Position numbers and translations under genes: made by a program
Notes under the pieces: model-generated
Database searches by the model: none
The model's input: only the letters and a program-made list of their open reading frames with translations
What the model was told of the DNA's origin: nothing
From: Salipiger thiooxidans
GTDB taxonomy: Bacteria; Pseudomonadota; Alphaproteobacteria; Rhodobacterales; Rhodobacteraceae
Assembly (NCBI RefSeq): GCF_900102075.1
Contig: NZ_FNAV01000001.1
Location: forward strand, 310,001 to 374,000
Direction of reading: 5' to 3'
Length of the DNA stretch: 64,000 nt
In this document: in pieces, positions 25,842 to 34,686 of the stretch
Layout: each line of letters starts with the position of its first letter
Numbering within the stretch: the first letter of the stretch is position 1

Positions 25842-27092
25842 ATGACCAGAACGACAGCGCTGCACACGCCCCCGGCCCCGATCGTCGCCTGCACGATCAG
25901 CCGGAACGTGCAGAACTTCGATCTTCTCATCGAGGACATGGAAGCCCTGCTCGGCGAAGGCTGGGGCGATCTCGGTTTCGGCGAGGCGCTGGCGTTCCTG
26001 AGCCAATCCGACGCGCGCGCGCTGGAATTCGTGGCGCTGGCCATCGACGGCCAGGACGAGCAGAACCTCGGCCTGCTCGCCGAGGTCATCGCCGCCGCGA
26101 AGAACCGGGGCATCAAGGTCGTGCTCATCGCCGAGGACGTGACGCCTTCGGCGCTGCACCAGCTGCTGCGGCGCGGGGCGGATGAATTCGTGCCCTACCC
26201 CCTGCCCGAGGGCGAGCTTTCCGTCGCGGTCGACCGGATGCGCAGCGCCACCCGCGCGGTCAGCGCCCCGACCTTCGACCAGCGCGGCAACGACGGGGTG
26301 ACGCTCTCGGGCGGCGGCGACGGCGTTCTGATCGCCGTGCAGGGCCTTGCCGGCGGCTGCGGCGCCACGACCTTTGCAGTGAACCTCGCGTGGGAGCTCG
26401 CCAACATCGGCAAGGAACGCGCGCCGCGGGTCTGCCTGCTGGATTTCGGCTTCCAGTTCGGCTCGGTCGCCACCTATCTCGACCTGCCCCGCCGCGAGTC
26501 GGTGATGGAGCTGCTGGGCTCGGTCGAGGCGATGGACGGCGACAGCTTCGGGCAGGCGCTGGTCACCTTCCAGGACAAGCTGCAGGTGCTGACCTCGCCC
26601 TCGGACGTGGTGCCGCTCGACCTGCTGGGCCCGGACGAGATCAAGGCGCTGCTCGACGTCGCCCGCGAGCATTTCGACTACGTGGTCGTCGACATGCCAG
26701 GCACGCTGGTGCAGTGGACCGAGACGGTGCTGCTCGAGTCGCAGGTCTACTTTGCCCTGCTCGAGCTCGACATGCGCTCGGCCCAGAACGCGTTGCGGAT
26801 GAAGCGCGCGCTGCAGGCCGAGGACCTGCCCTTCGACAAGCTGCGCTTCGCGCTGTCGCGGGCGCCGAAATTCACCGACCTGCAGGGCAAGAGCCGCGCC
26901 AGGCGCATGGCCGAAAGCCTCGGCATCCGTCTCGACGTGCACCTCTCCGACGGTGGCAAGCCGGTGGCCATGTCCGGCGATCACGGCATTCCGCTGGCCG
27001 ATCAGGCGCCCAAGAACCCGCTGCGCAAAGACATCGCCAAGCTGGCGGCCGAACTCCACGCGATCGGAGAAACAGACGCGGAAGCGGCCTGA
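25842..27092 (+). CDS. tadZ: Tad pilus localisation ATPase TadZ/CpaE
   Basis: A 416-residue ParA/MinD-superfamily protein with an N-terminal receiver-like domain (about residues 10-125) lacking the phospho-acceptor pattern. The ATPase domain starts near residue 163 with a deviant Walker A, GLAGGCGATT, then LLDFGFQFGSVATYL and VVVDMPG. The signature Lys of ParA Walker A (KGG) is replaced, as is common in TadZ. TadZ/CpaE proteins localise the pilus machine, often at a pole. Fourteen bases separate it from tadA. Confidence 0.93.
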   Translation: MTRTTALHTPPAPIVACTISRNVQNFDLLIEDMEALLGEGWGDLGFGEALAFLSQSDARALEFVALAIDGQDEQNLGLLAEVIAAAKNRGIKVVLIAEDVTPSALHQLLRRGADEFVPYPLPEGELSVAVDRMRSATRAVSAPTFDQRGNDGVTLSGGGDGVLIAVQGLAGGCGATTFAVNLAWELANIGKERAPRVCLLDFGFQFGSVATYLDLPRRESVMELLGSVEAMDGDSFGQALVTFQDKLQVLTSPSDVVPLDLLGPDEIKALLDVAREHFDYVVVDMPGTLVQWTETVLLESQVYFALLELDMRSAQNALRMKRALQAEDLPFDKLRFALSRAPKFTDLQGKSRARRMAESLGIRLDVHLSDGGKPVAMSGDHGIPLADQAPKNPLRKDIAKLAAELHAIGETDAEAA

Positions 27093-27106
27093 AAGGACCT
27101 CCCCCC

Positions 27107-28540
27107 ATGTTCTCGCGCTACAAGAAGACCCCGGTGAAGGATGCAGTGCCCGTCGCGGCGCAGGCTGCCCGGACCGAGGCCGCGCCCGCGCTGAAACCCG
27201 CGAACATGCGCAAGCCCCTGCCCCCGAAGCCCGCCGAGGCGGCGCCACAGGACAAGGAGAAGAAGCGCAAGGAGCGGCTTGGCGAGATCAAGCTCGAGCG
27301 GCACCGTGCGCTGCTCGACAACCTCAACCTCTCGGCCATCGACCAGGCCAGCGAGCGCGAACTGCGCGACGAGATCGGTGCCATCGTGGCCGAGACGCTG
27401 CAGGACAAGGGCCTCGTGTTGAACCGCGAGGAGCGCACGACCCTCAACCAGGAGCTCTACGACGAGGTGAAGGGGCTCGGCCCGCTGGAAACCCTGCTCA
27501 AGGACGACACCGTCTCGGACATTCTGGTGAACGGTCCGCACCAGATCTTCGTGGAACGTTCGGGCAAGCTGTCGCTCTCGGACGTGGTGTTCAAGGACGA
27601 GCGCCACCTGATGCGGATCATCGACAAGATCGTCTCTGCCGTGGGCCGCCGCGTCGATGAATCGAACCCCTACGTGGACGCCCGTCTCGCCGACGGCTCG
27701 CGTTTCAACGCCATGGTGCCGCCCATCGCGGTCGACGGCTCGCTGGTCTCGATCCGGAAGTTCAAGAAGGACAAGCTCGGCATCGACGACCTGATCAACT
27801 TCGGTGCCTTCACCGAGGAAATGGCCGTCTACCTGCAGGCCGCCGTGGCGACACGCCTCAACGTCATCGTCTCGGGCGGCACCGGCTCGGGCAAGACCAC
27901 AACGCTCAACGCGCTGTCCTCCTTCATCGACGACAGCGAGCGCATCCTGACCATCGAGGACACGGCGGAACTTCAGTTGCAGCAGACCCACGTGGGCCGC
28001 ATGGAAAGCCGGCCGCCCAACGTCGAGGGCAAGGGTGCCGTCACCCCGCGCGACTGTCTCAAGAACGCGCTGCGGATGCGCCCCGACCGCATCATCGTGG
28101 GCGAAACCCGCGGCGAAGAGGTCATCGACATGCTCCAGGCCATGAACACCGGCCACGACGGCTCGATGACCACAATCCACGCAAACAACGCCCGTGACGG
28201 CATCTCGCGCCTGGAGAACATGATTGCCATGGCGGGCATCGAGATGCCGCTGAAGGCGATGCGCAGCCAGATCTCCTCGGCCGTGAACCTGATCGTGCAG
28301 GCCTCGCGTCTGCAGGACGGCTCGCGCCGGATGACCTCGATCACCGAGATCACCGGCATGGAGGGCGACGTCATCTCGATGCAGGAGATCTTCCGCTTCC
28401 AGCGCGTCGGCCTGACGCCGGACAACAAGATCATCGGCCATTTCACCGCGACCGGGGTGCGCTCGCACTTCTCGGAACGCTTCAAGATGTGGGGTTTCGA
28501 CATCCCGCCGTCGATCTACGACCCTTTCCGCCCGGAGTAA
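27107..28540 (+). CDS. tadA: Tad pilus assembly ATPase TadA/CpaF
   Basis: The secretion ATPase that powers Flp pilus polymerisation. The 477-residue protein has a variable N-terminal ~70 residues (Ala/Pro/Lys-rich), then the VirB11/GspE fold: the N-terminal domain ([21 protein letters not shown]), Walker [12 protein letters not shown] near residue 263, the Asp box [10 protein letters not shown], Walker [12 protein letters not shown] and the His box [10 protein letters not shown]. The ATG at 27107 has an AAAGGA site. The longer frame upstream is the shadow of tadZ. Confidence 0.96.
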   Translation: MFSRYKKTPVKDAVPVAAQAARTEAAPALKPANMRKPLPPKPAEAAPQDKEKKRKERLGEIKLERHRALLDNLNLSAIDQASERELRDEIGAIVAETLQDKGLVLNREERTTLNQELYDEVKGLGPLETLLKDDTVSDILVNGPHQIFVERSGKLSLSDVVFKDERHLMRIIDKIVSAVGRRVDESNPYVDARLADGSRFNAMVPPIAVDGSLVSIRKFKKDKLGIDDLINFGAFTEEMAVYLQAAVATRLNVIVSGGTGSGKTTTLNALSSFIDDSERILTIEDTAELQLQQTHVGRMESRPPNVEGKGAVTPRDCLKNALRMRPDRIIVGETRGEEVIDMLQAMNTGHDGSMTTIHANNARDGISRLENMIAMAGIEMPLKAMRSQISSAVNLIVQASRLQDGSRRMTSITEITGMEGDVISMQEIFRFQRVGLTPDNKIIGHFTATGVRSHFSERFKMWGFDIPPSIYDPFRPE

Positions 28541-28544
28541 GCCC

Positions 28545-29510
28545 ATGCTGTCCGCAGAAATCATCATCTACGGCCTGATCTTCGCGGGAGTTCTCGTGCT
28601 GGTCGAGGGCGTCTATCTCGTCGCCTTCGGCAAGTCGATCAGCCTCAACAGCCGCGTGAACCGCCGGCTCGAGATGCTCGACAAGAACGTCGCCCGCGAG
28701 GAGGTCCTTGCCAAGCTCCGCAAGGAGATGGACCAGCACCTCGAGAACCGGGGCATCCCGCTCTATTCGATCCTTGCCGACCGCGCCCAGAAGGCGGCCC
28801 TCGCCTTCACGCCGAACCAGCTCATCCTGATGATGGCGGGCGTCAGCGTCTTCGCCTTCTTCGGCCTCACCATCGGCACCGAGGCAAGCCTGCCCGTGCG
28901 CATCGTCATGGGCATCGGCATGGGCGTCGGCGGCGTCTTCATGTGGGTGAACGGCAAGGCCAGGAAGCGCCTGTCGCTGATCGAGGAACAGCTTCCCGAC
29001 GCGGTAGAGCTGATGGTGCGCTCGCTACGGGTGGGGCACCCGTTCAGCTCGGCCATCTCGGTTGTCTCCCGCGAGATCAAGGACCCGCTGGCCACCGAGT
29101 TCGGCATCATCGCCGACGAATCCACCTATGGCCGCGACATCGGCGAGAGCCTCAAGCACATGGCCGAGCGGCTCGACATGCAGGACCTCCGCTTCCTCGC
29201 GGTGGCGGTGACGATCCAGCAGCAGTCCGGCGGCAACCTCGCCGAGATCCTCGAAGGCCTCGCCAAGGTGATCCGCGCCCGCTTCCGGCTGTTCCGCCGG
29301 GTGAAGGCGATCACCGCCGAGGCGCAATGGTCGGGCAAGTTCCTGTCCGGTTTCCCGGTCGCGGTGCTGCTGATCATCCAGCTCACCGACCCGCATTACT
29401 ACGACGAGGTGCTGGACCACCCGTGGTTCATCCCCGCCTGCTTCATCGTGGCAATCTTCCTGGCGCTGAACCTCATCGTCATGCGGATGCTCGTGAACAT
29501 CAAAGTCTGA
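28545..29510 (+). CDS. tadB: Tad pilus inner-membrane platform protein TadB
   Basis: A 321-residue type II secretion F-domain protein. Helices are visible near residues 5-25, 90-130, 275-293 and 300-320. The cytoplasmic F domain (LPDAVELMVRSLRVGHPFSSAISVVSREI to LRFLAVAVTIQQQSGGNLAEIL) lies between. With TadC it forms the membrane platform on which TadA acts. The start is four bases after the tadA stop. Confidence 0.95.
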   Translation: MLSAEIIIYGLIFAGVLVLVEGVYLVAFGKSISLNSRVNRRLEMLDKNVAREEVLAKLRKEMDQHLENRGIPLYSILADRAQKAALAFTPNQLILMMAGVSVFAFFGLTIGTEASLPVRIVMGIGMGVGGVFMWVNGKARKRLSLIEEQLPDAVELMVRSLRVGHPFSSAISVVSREIKDPLATEFGIIADESTYGRDIGESLKHMAERLDMQDLRFLAVAVTIQQQSGGNLAEILEGLAKVIRARFRLFRRVKAITAEAQWSGKFLSGFPVAVLLIIQLTDPHYYDEVLDHPWFIPACFIVAIFLALNLIVMRMLVNIKV

Positions 29511-29523
29511 GAGGCCGTCCCCC

Positions 29524-30498
29524 ATGTTCGACAATCTCACCGCCATGATCACCGAGAGGCTCGGGCCGGCCGGGCCGCTCATGTTGGTCGCGGGGCTGGC
29601 GCTTCTGCTGATCCTCTCGACCGTGCCGCTGCTGCTGCGCCAGAAGCCCGACCCGATGGACAAGCTGGCCAAGTCCGGACGCGCGCGCATCGACGCCGAG
29701 ACCAAGGCGATCCTGCGCGACACCCGGCGCAACGCCAAGCTCAACAAGTACGCCCAGTATCTCGAGCCGAAGAGCGCCGAGGAGCTGGGGCAGATGCGCC
29801 TGAAGCTGCTGCAGGCGGGCTACCGCACCCCCGACTCGGTGCGGCTCTACTACCTCGCGCAGATGGTTCTGGGGCTTGGTCTGCTGGCCGCGGGCACGGC
29901 GTACTACGTCATGTTCAAGGACGGCCCCGACGCCACGATGCAGACCAAGCTCATGTACATCGTGGGCCCGGGCGCCGTCGGCTACCTTGCCCCAAAATAC
30001 TGGATCACCAAGCGGGTCGAGGAGCGCAAGAAGCAGATCGAGGAGGGCTTCCCGGACGCGCTCGACATGATACTTGTCTGCGTCGAGGCCGGTCAGTCGC
30101 TCGACCAGTCGATCGTGCGGGTGTCGAAGGAGCTGCGCGCCTCCTACCCGGCGCTGGCCGACGAGTTCGAAATCATCAGCCACGAGATGAGGGCCGGCAA
30201 GGACAAGTCCAACGTGCTCAACGACATGGGCGAGCGCTGCGGCGTGCAGGACGTGTCCTCCTTCGTGACCGTGCTCAACCAGGCCGCCAACTTCGGCACC
30301 TCGATCGCCGACGCGCTGCGGATCTACGCCTCGGAAATGCGTGACAAACGGGTCATGCGGGCCGAGGAAAAGGCAAACAAACTGCCGACAAAGATGACGC
30401 TCACGACTATGATGCTGACGGTGCCGCCGCTGCTGATCATCCTCGTGGGTCCGTCGGTGGTGAGCATCAGCGAATTGGGGAATCTCGCAGTCAAGTGA
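29524..30498 (+). CDS. tadC: Tad pilus inner-membrane platform protein TadC
   Basis: A 324-residue partner of TadB with the same F domain (FPDALDMILVCVEAGQSLDQSIVRVSKEL, then FVTVLNQAANFGTSIADALRIYASEMRDKR). Membrane helices lie near residues 15-37, 115-135, 143-160 and 295-315. It is 13 bases after tadB. The paired TadB/TadC layout is standard for Flp pilus loci. Confidence 0.95.
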   Translation: MFDNLTAMITERLGPAGPLMLVAGLALLLILSTVPLLLRQKPDPMDKLAKSGRARIDAETKAILRDTRRNAKLNKYAQYLEPKSAEELGQMRLKLLQAGYRTPDSVRLYYLAQMVLGLGLLAAGTAYYVMFKDGPDATMQTKLMYIVGPGAVGYLAPKYWITKRVEERKKQIEEGFPDALDMILVCVEAGQSLDQSIVRVSKELRASYPALADEFEIISHEMRAGKDKSNVLNDMGERCGVQDVSSFVTVLNQAANFGTSIADALRIYASEMRDKRVMRAEEKANKLPTKMTLTTMMLTVPPLLIILVGPSVVSISELGNLAVK

Positions 30499-30502
30499 CG
30501 TG

Positions 30503-31069
30503 ATGCGCATCAGAGCGACCACCTGTCTGAGCCTTGTCCTTCTGTTGGCCGCCTGCTCCACGGGCGGCCGTTTGGCGTCCGTGGACGAAAACCAGGTCTA
30601 TGCCCCCACACTCGACCCGCGTGGCGAGTCCGTCGACGGGCTGGTGGTCGGCCATCGCCTGATGGCCGCCGGGCAGTACGAGCTCGCGCTCGAAGCTTTC
30701 ACCCGCGCCGCCGGTGAACACGGGCTCACGCCCGAGGTCATCACCTCGCTCGGCACCGCCAACCTCGCGCTCGGGCGGCTCAATCAGTCCGAGCGGCTGC
30801 TGCGCCGCGCGGTGGAGGAGGAACCGACCTGGGCCGAGGCCTGGAACAACCTCGGCGTGGTGCTGATGGAGCGCGGACAGACCGCCGAGGCCTCCGAGGT
30901 CTTCCGTCGGGCGTATGCGCTGGACAATGGCGAAAGTGACGCAATCCGCGACAATCTGAGGTTGGCGCTCGCAAAAATGGAGAATTCCGACTATGGTGCG
31001 GGGCAAGAACAAGAATATGCGTTGGTGCGCCTGGGGAGTGGCAGCTACCTGATCCGGCGCGCCTTCTAA
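30503..31069 (+). CDS. tadD: TPR lipoprotein, TadD-like, copy 1
   Basis: A 188-residue lipoprotein: the signal peptide ends in LLLAACS (Cys ~17), and tetratricopeptide repeats cover about residues 45-150 (ALEAFTRAAGEHGLTPEVITSLGTANLALGRL and AWNNLGVVLMERGQTAEASEVF). TadD lipoproteins are outer-membrane-linked pilotins or scaffolds of the Tad machine. The ATG at 30503 follows the tadC stop by four bases. Confidence 0.88.
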   Translation: MRIRATTCLSLVLLLAACSTGGRLASVDENQVYAPTLDPRGESVDGLVVGHRLMAAGQYELALEAFTRAAGEHGLTPEVITSLGTANLALGRLNQSERLLRRAVEEEPTWAEAWNNLGVVLMERGQTAEASEVFRRAYALDNGESDAIRDNLRLALAKMENSDYGAGQEQEYALVRLGSGSYLIRRAF

Positions 31070-31099
31070 CGAGGCAAGAGCAGTATAAGGACGCAGCAC

Positions 31100-31960
31100 A
31101 TGCGCCACCTCATTCTCGTGATCCTCTGCGTTGCAGGGGTCGTCGGTCTATCCGCATGTGACAAAGCCATCGACAAGGACGCGGTCGACCGCGACTTCGC
31201 CGGTGTGAACGCCATCGACGGCACCGGGCTCAACGAGCTCATGCTCACCGCGGGCGACCCGAACGAGGCGGTGGCCTATTTCCAGCGCGCCGACGGCATG
31301 GATCCCGACCGCATCGATCTGCTGCGCGGCCTTGCCAAATCCCTTGTCCGCGCCAAGCGCAACACCGAGGCCGTGGCCGCCTGGAACAAGGTCGTCTCGC
31401 ATGCGGATGCCACCGACGAGGACCGGGTGTCGTTGGCCGACGCAATGATCCGCAACAACGACTGGGACCGCGCCGAAGCCACGCTCAACGCCATCCCGCC
31501 GACCCACGAGAGCTACCAGCGCTACCGGCTCGAGGCGATGATCGCCGACAGCAACCAGAACTGGGCCAAGGCCGACAGTTTCTACGAGACCGCCGTCGGT
31601 CTGACCACCAAGCCCGCCCCGGTTCTCAACAACTGGGGCTATTCCAAGCTGACCCGCGGCGATTACGCCGGCGCCGAGAAGATGTTCTTCGACACGCTGC
31701 GCCACGATCCCCGCATGTTCACCGCCAAGAACAACCTCGTGCTCGCCCGCGGCGCGCAGGGCAACTACACCCTGCCGGTGATGCAGATGAGCCAGGTCGA
31801 ACGGGCCGAGCTGCTGCACACGCTCGGCCTTGCGGCGATCAAGCGCGGCGACGTCGAGATCGGCAAGGGCCTGCTGCGCAATGCCGTCGAAACCCACCCG
31901 CAGCACTTCGACGCCGCGGCCACGGCGCTGGCGGCATTGGAAGCCCCGGTCTCGAACTGA
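31100..31960 (+). CDS. TPR lipoprotein, TadD-like, copy 2
   Basis: A 286-residue lipoprotein with lipobox VGLSAC (Cys ~20) and several TPR units spread over about residues 45-270 (EAVAYFQRADGMDPDRIDLLRGLAKSLVRAKR, NNWGYSKLTRGDYAGAEKMFFDTLRHDPRMF). Length and repeat number differ from copy 1, so the two are not simple duplicates. Paired TPR lipoproteins after tadC are typical of tad loci in this group. Confidence 0.87.
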   Translation: MRHLILVILCVAGVVGLSACDKAIDKDAVDRDFAGVNAIDGTGLNELMLTAGDPNEAVAYFQRADGMDPDRIDLLRGLAKSLVRAKRNTEAVAAWNKVVSHADATDEDRVSLADAMIRNNDWDRAEATLNAIPPTHESYQRYRLEAMIADSNQNWAKADSFYETAVGLTTKPAPVLNNWGYSKLTRGDYAGAEKMFFDTLRHDPRMFTAKNNLVLARGAQGNYTLPVMQMSQVERAELLHTLGLAAIKRGDVEIGKGLLRNAVETHPQHFDAAATALAALEAPVSN

Positions 31961-31964
31961 GCCG

Positions 31965-32462
31965 ATGCTGTCGATTTCCGCCTCCGCCGCGACCTGGTTC
32001 GCGCCTTTCGTGCTGCCGATCTGCCTCTATGTCAGCTTCACGGACATGCGGGAGTTGCGGATCACCAACCAGGCGAACCTGCTCCTGCTGCTGGTCTTCA
32101 TGGTCGTCGGGGCCTTCGCCCTGCCCTTCGACGCCTATCTCTGGCGCTACACCCATCTCGCCGTGGCGCTGGTCGCGGGCATCGCGCTCAACGCGGGCGG
32201 CATCATGGGGGCGGGCGACGCCAAGTTCATCGCGGCCGCCGCCCCCTTCGTGCATCTCGGCGACCTGCGCTTCCTGATGGCGCTGCTCGCCGCCTCGATC
32301 CTCGCGGCCTTCCTGAGCCACCGCATCGCCAAGCTGAGCAGGCTCTCGCGTCTGGCACCCGACTGGAAGAGCTGGAGCAGCGGCAATCGCTTCCCCATGG
32401 GCATGGCGCTGGGAGGTACGCTGGCGCTCTACCTCGTGACGGGAATCGTCTACGGCAGCTGA
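31965..32462 (+). CDS. cpaA: prepilin peptidase TadV/CpaA (A24 family)
   Basis: A 165-residue polytopic membrane aspartic protease that should cleave the Flp prepilins and pseudopilins. The two active-site Asp residues are in SFTDMRELRI (about residue 28) and GAGDAKF (about residue 87, the GxGD motif). Four or more hydrophobic helices are visible. It lacks the N-methylating domain of PilD, as usual for TadV. The ATG at 31965 is four bases after the TPR lipoprotein stop. Confidence 0.93.
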   Translation: MLSISASAATWFAPFVLPICLYVSFTDMRELRITNQANLLLLLVFMVVGAFALPFDAYLWRYTHLAVALVAGIALNAGGIMGAGDAKFIAAAAPFVHLGDLRFLMALLAASILAAFLSHRIAKLSRLSRLAPDWKSWSSGNRFPMGMALGGTLALYLVTGIVYGS

Positions 32463-32552
32463 CGCCGCCGCTTTTCCCAAGGTCAGCCAAGCTCTCGCCA
32501 CAAAAATTCTGTTTCCTGCCTGGGAACAGAACACATCGGGCCCCGCAGAGAG

Positions 32553-33860
32553 ATGAACATGGAAACCCGCGCCGTCATGGCGCCCCCGCCGCCCAAGCGG
32601 CTGGACGAGCTCAGCCTGCCCGAGGTCTTCATGCGGGACATCGCGCTCAAGACCGTGTTCCGCAAGAACGCCACCACCGTCACCCACCTGTCGCGCGCCA
32701 TGTGCCTGCCCATCGGCATCACGCAGGAGATCATCGACATCGCCCGCGCGCAGGGGCTGCTCGAGGCCATGGGCACGCTCAACGCCTCGGGCTCTACCGG
32801 GATGCCCTACCAGCTCACCGATTCCGGCAAGGCCCGGGCGCTCGACGCGCTGGCGCAGTCCGAGTACTTCGGCCCGATGCCGGTGCCCCTCGACATCTAC
32901 CGCGAGCAGGTGAAGCGGCAGTCGATCCGCAACGTCCGGATCTCGCGCGAGCAGCTGCTGGGCGCCATGGGGCACCTGATCCTGCCCGAACACCTGATCT
33001 CGCACCTCGGGCCCGCCGTCGGCGCCGGCCGCTCGATCCTGATGTACGGACCGCCGGGCAACGGCAAGTCTTCGATCTCGAACGGCATCCGCGACGCCAT
33101 GGGCGACAAGATCTACGTGCCCCGCGCCATCGCGTACTCCGGCCAGGTGATCTCGGTCTACGACCCCATCGTGCACTCCGCGGCCGAGGAAGAGGCCGAC
33201 GACCCCACCCGTCTGCGCCGGATGACCCGCTTCGACACCCGTTACGTGCTCTGCGACCGGCCCACGGTGATCACCGGCGGCGAGCTCTCGCTCGGCATGC
33301 TGGACCTTGTCTACAACCCCACCGCCCGCACCTACCAGGCGCCGCTGCAGCTCAAGTCCACCGGCGGCATCTTCATCGTCGACGACCTCGGGCGCCAGGC
33401 CGAGCCGCCGCAGAAGCTGGTGAACCGCTGGATCGTGCCGCTGGAGGAATCAAAGGACATCCTTGCGCTGCAATCGGGCGAGAAGTTCGAGGTGCCCTTC
33501 GACACGCTGGTGATTTTCTCGACCAACTTCCACCCCAACGAGATCTTCGACCAGGCGGCGCTCCGGCGGATCTTCTTCAAGATCAAGATCGACGGCCCGA
33601 GCCAGGAGGACTTCCTGAAGATCTTCGCGCTGGTCGCGCGCAAGAAGAAGCTGCAGCTGGACGAGGTCTCGCTCGTTCACCTGCTCAAGAACAAGTACCC
33701 GACGATCGACAACGTTTATGCAAACTACCAGCCGGTGTTCCTCATCGACCAGATGCTGTCGGTCTGCGATTTCGAGGGTTGGCCCTACAAGATGACGCCC
33801 GAACTGGTGGATCGCGCCTGGGCGAACATGTTCGTGAAGGACGAGATGATCGTGAAGTGA
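32553..33860 (+). CDS. AAA-family ATPase at the end of the tad locus
   Basis: A 435-residue ATPase. The N-terminal ~110 residues look like a winged-helix domain (ATTVTHLSRAMCLPIGITQEIIDIARAQGLLEAMG, GMPYQLTDSGKARA). The AAA core has Walker A GPPGNGKSS near residue 170, Walker B GGIFIVDDLGRQ and a sensor-type FSTNFHP. A homologue at this place is common in Rhodobacterales tad loci, but its role is not known to me; it may regulate or remodel the pilus machine. There is a 90-bp gap before it. MoxR-like or RavA-like families are alternatives. Confidence 0.8.
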   Translation: MNMETRAVMAPPPPKRLDELSLPEVFMRDIALKTVFRKNATTVTHLSRAMCLPIGITQEIIDIARAQGLLEAMGTLNASGSTGMPYQLTDSGKARALDALAQSEYFGPMPVPLDIYREQVKRQSIRNVRISREQLLGAMGHLILPEHLISHLGPAVGAGRSILMYGPPGNGKSSISNGIRDAMGDKIYVPRAIAYSGQVISVYDPIVHSAAEEEADDPTRLRRMTRFDTRYVLCDRPTVITGGELSLGMLDLVYNPTARTYQAPLQLKSTGGIFIVDDLGRQAEPPQKLVNRWIVPLEESKDILALQSGEKFEVPFDTLVIFSTNFHPNEIFDQAALRRIFFKIKIDGPSQEDFLKIFALVARKKKLQLDEVSLVHLLKNKYPTIDNVYANYQPVFLIDQMLSVCDFEGWPYKMTPELVDRAWANMFVKDEMIVK

Positions 33861-33990
33861 GGGGTCTGGCGCGGCTGTGCCGGGCACGAATTCGGGGCCT
33901 CCCGCGGGCCTCTGCGGGGGTCAGCGCTATGGCGCCAATGCCGTACCCCGGCGTCATGACCGAGATCTGTCCGAAACGCGATTTTTGCGC

Positions 33991-34017
33991 TTGACGTGCC
34001 CGGCCCTCTATCATACC
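33991..34017 (+). promoter_or_regulatory. candidate promoter of the tRNA gene
   Basis: A TTGACG -35 hexamer sits 37 bp before the tRNA, the form typical of stable-RNA promoters in this group. The -10 is not clear: CATACC at 34012-34017 gives a 15-bp spacer. Confidence 0.4.
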
Positions 34018-34032
34018 CACCGCGCACGGTTT

Positions 34033-34109
34033 GGCGGAGTAGCTCAGTTGGTTAGAGCAGCGGAATCATAATCCGCGTGTCGGGGGTTCAAGTCCCTCCT
34101 CCGCTACCA
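34033..34109 (+). tRNA. tRNA-Met (CAT), elongator type
   Basis: A full cloverleaf of 77 nt including an encoded CCA. The acceptor is GGCGGAG/CTCCGCT with a G1-U72 wobble, the D-arm is GCTC/GAGC, the anticodon stem is GCGGA/TCCGC with loop ATCATAA (anticodon CAT), and the T-arm contains GGTTCAAGTCC. It has no initiator-type GGG/CCC anticodon stem. The Ile2 (lysidine) alternative is less likely because its acceptor and anticodon stems differ. It served as the integration site of the decayed element that follows. Confidence 0.95.
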
Positions 34110-34167
34110 TTGATCCCAAACAGTTTTCCCCACCTCACCCCAAGAGCTGGGTTGAGCAGTTGGGCGG

Positions 34168-34440
34168 TCAGTTGGGACTCTTAGTTCTCCTTTCGTGCAG
34201 TTCCAGCTTCCGAATGGCGGAGACGCCAAGAGACGAATCGCGCTTCAGATAGTGAGCGTCGAGGATCGCCTCACCCCTTCAAGACTGTGCCCGGTGATAG
34301 TGGCGATTTCCGCTGTCATGCATTCCGCCCGTGCAAGCCGCGTTACGGCGCTGCCGCGCAGGTCGTGGAGCCGCCGTCGCCTGCCACCATGTGAACGATC
34401 TTTGTCGGAATCCAATCGGGCACATACCACTCGCGCGGCG
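34168..34440 (-). pseudogene. tyrosine recombinase (integrase) C-terminal remnant
   Basis: On the minus strand, the frame around 34430-34275 encodes LHDLRGSAVTRLARA and TAEIATITGHSL, the HxxR region and following helix of phage-type tyrosine recombinases. One base shift later the other frame gives ILDAHYLKRDSSLG and ends at the stop at 34168, restoring the catalytic Tyr and normal C-terminus. So the gene is frameshifted near 34275 and lacks its N-terminal two-thirds. It lies 58 bp from tRNA-Met, where an integrase gene is expected. Confidence 0.8.
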
Positions 34441-34650
34441 GAGTCGGCTCAGCACGTCCGGGTCGTGCCCCAGCTCACGCAGCGTCCCGAAGCCGTTCTT
34501 CCCATTTTTGCGGTCGAGGTCGAGCACTGCGCAATGCCGGAGCGGCTGCCCGCAGGGATAGCGGGCGTGGCGTCGGGCCACTTGCGCCACCAGCGGCGGA
34601 GTTGATCCGGGTCGGTCGTGGCCTTGTCCTGCCAGCCGGTGACGTGTGAC
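34440..34650 (-). pseudogene. Prim-Pol (bifunctional primase/polymerase) remnant
   Basis: Two minus-strand frames together encode a typical Prim-Pol segment: KATTDPDQLRRWWRKWPDA...IPAGSRSGIA (34643-34530) and then, after a frameshift near 34528, VLDLDRKNGKNGFGTLREL (34527-34450). This is the substrate and metal-binding part of primases found on mobile elements. It runs directly into the integrase remnant without a start or stop between, which implies an internal deletion. Confidence 0.7.
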
Positions 34651-34686
34651 CGGACCCTGCGACGCACCGGTTTCGCGGGTCGATGG

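Noticed and set aside
34033-34109. tRNA-Ile2 with a CAT anticodon
   Set aside because: The stems and G1-U72 pair match elongator tRNA-Met of alphaproteobacteria better than Ile2.
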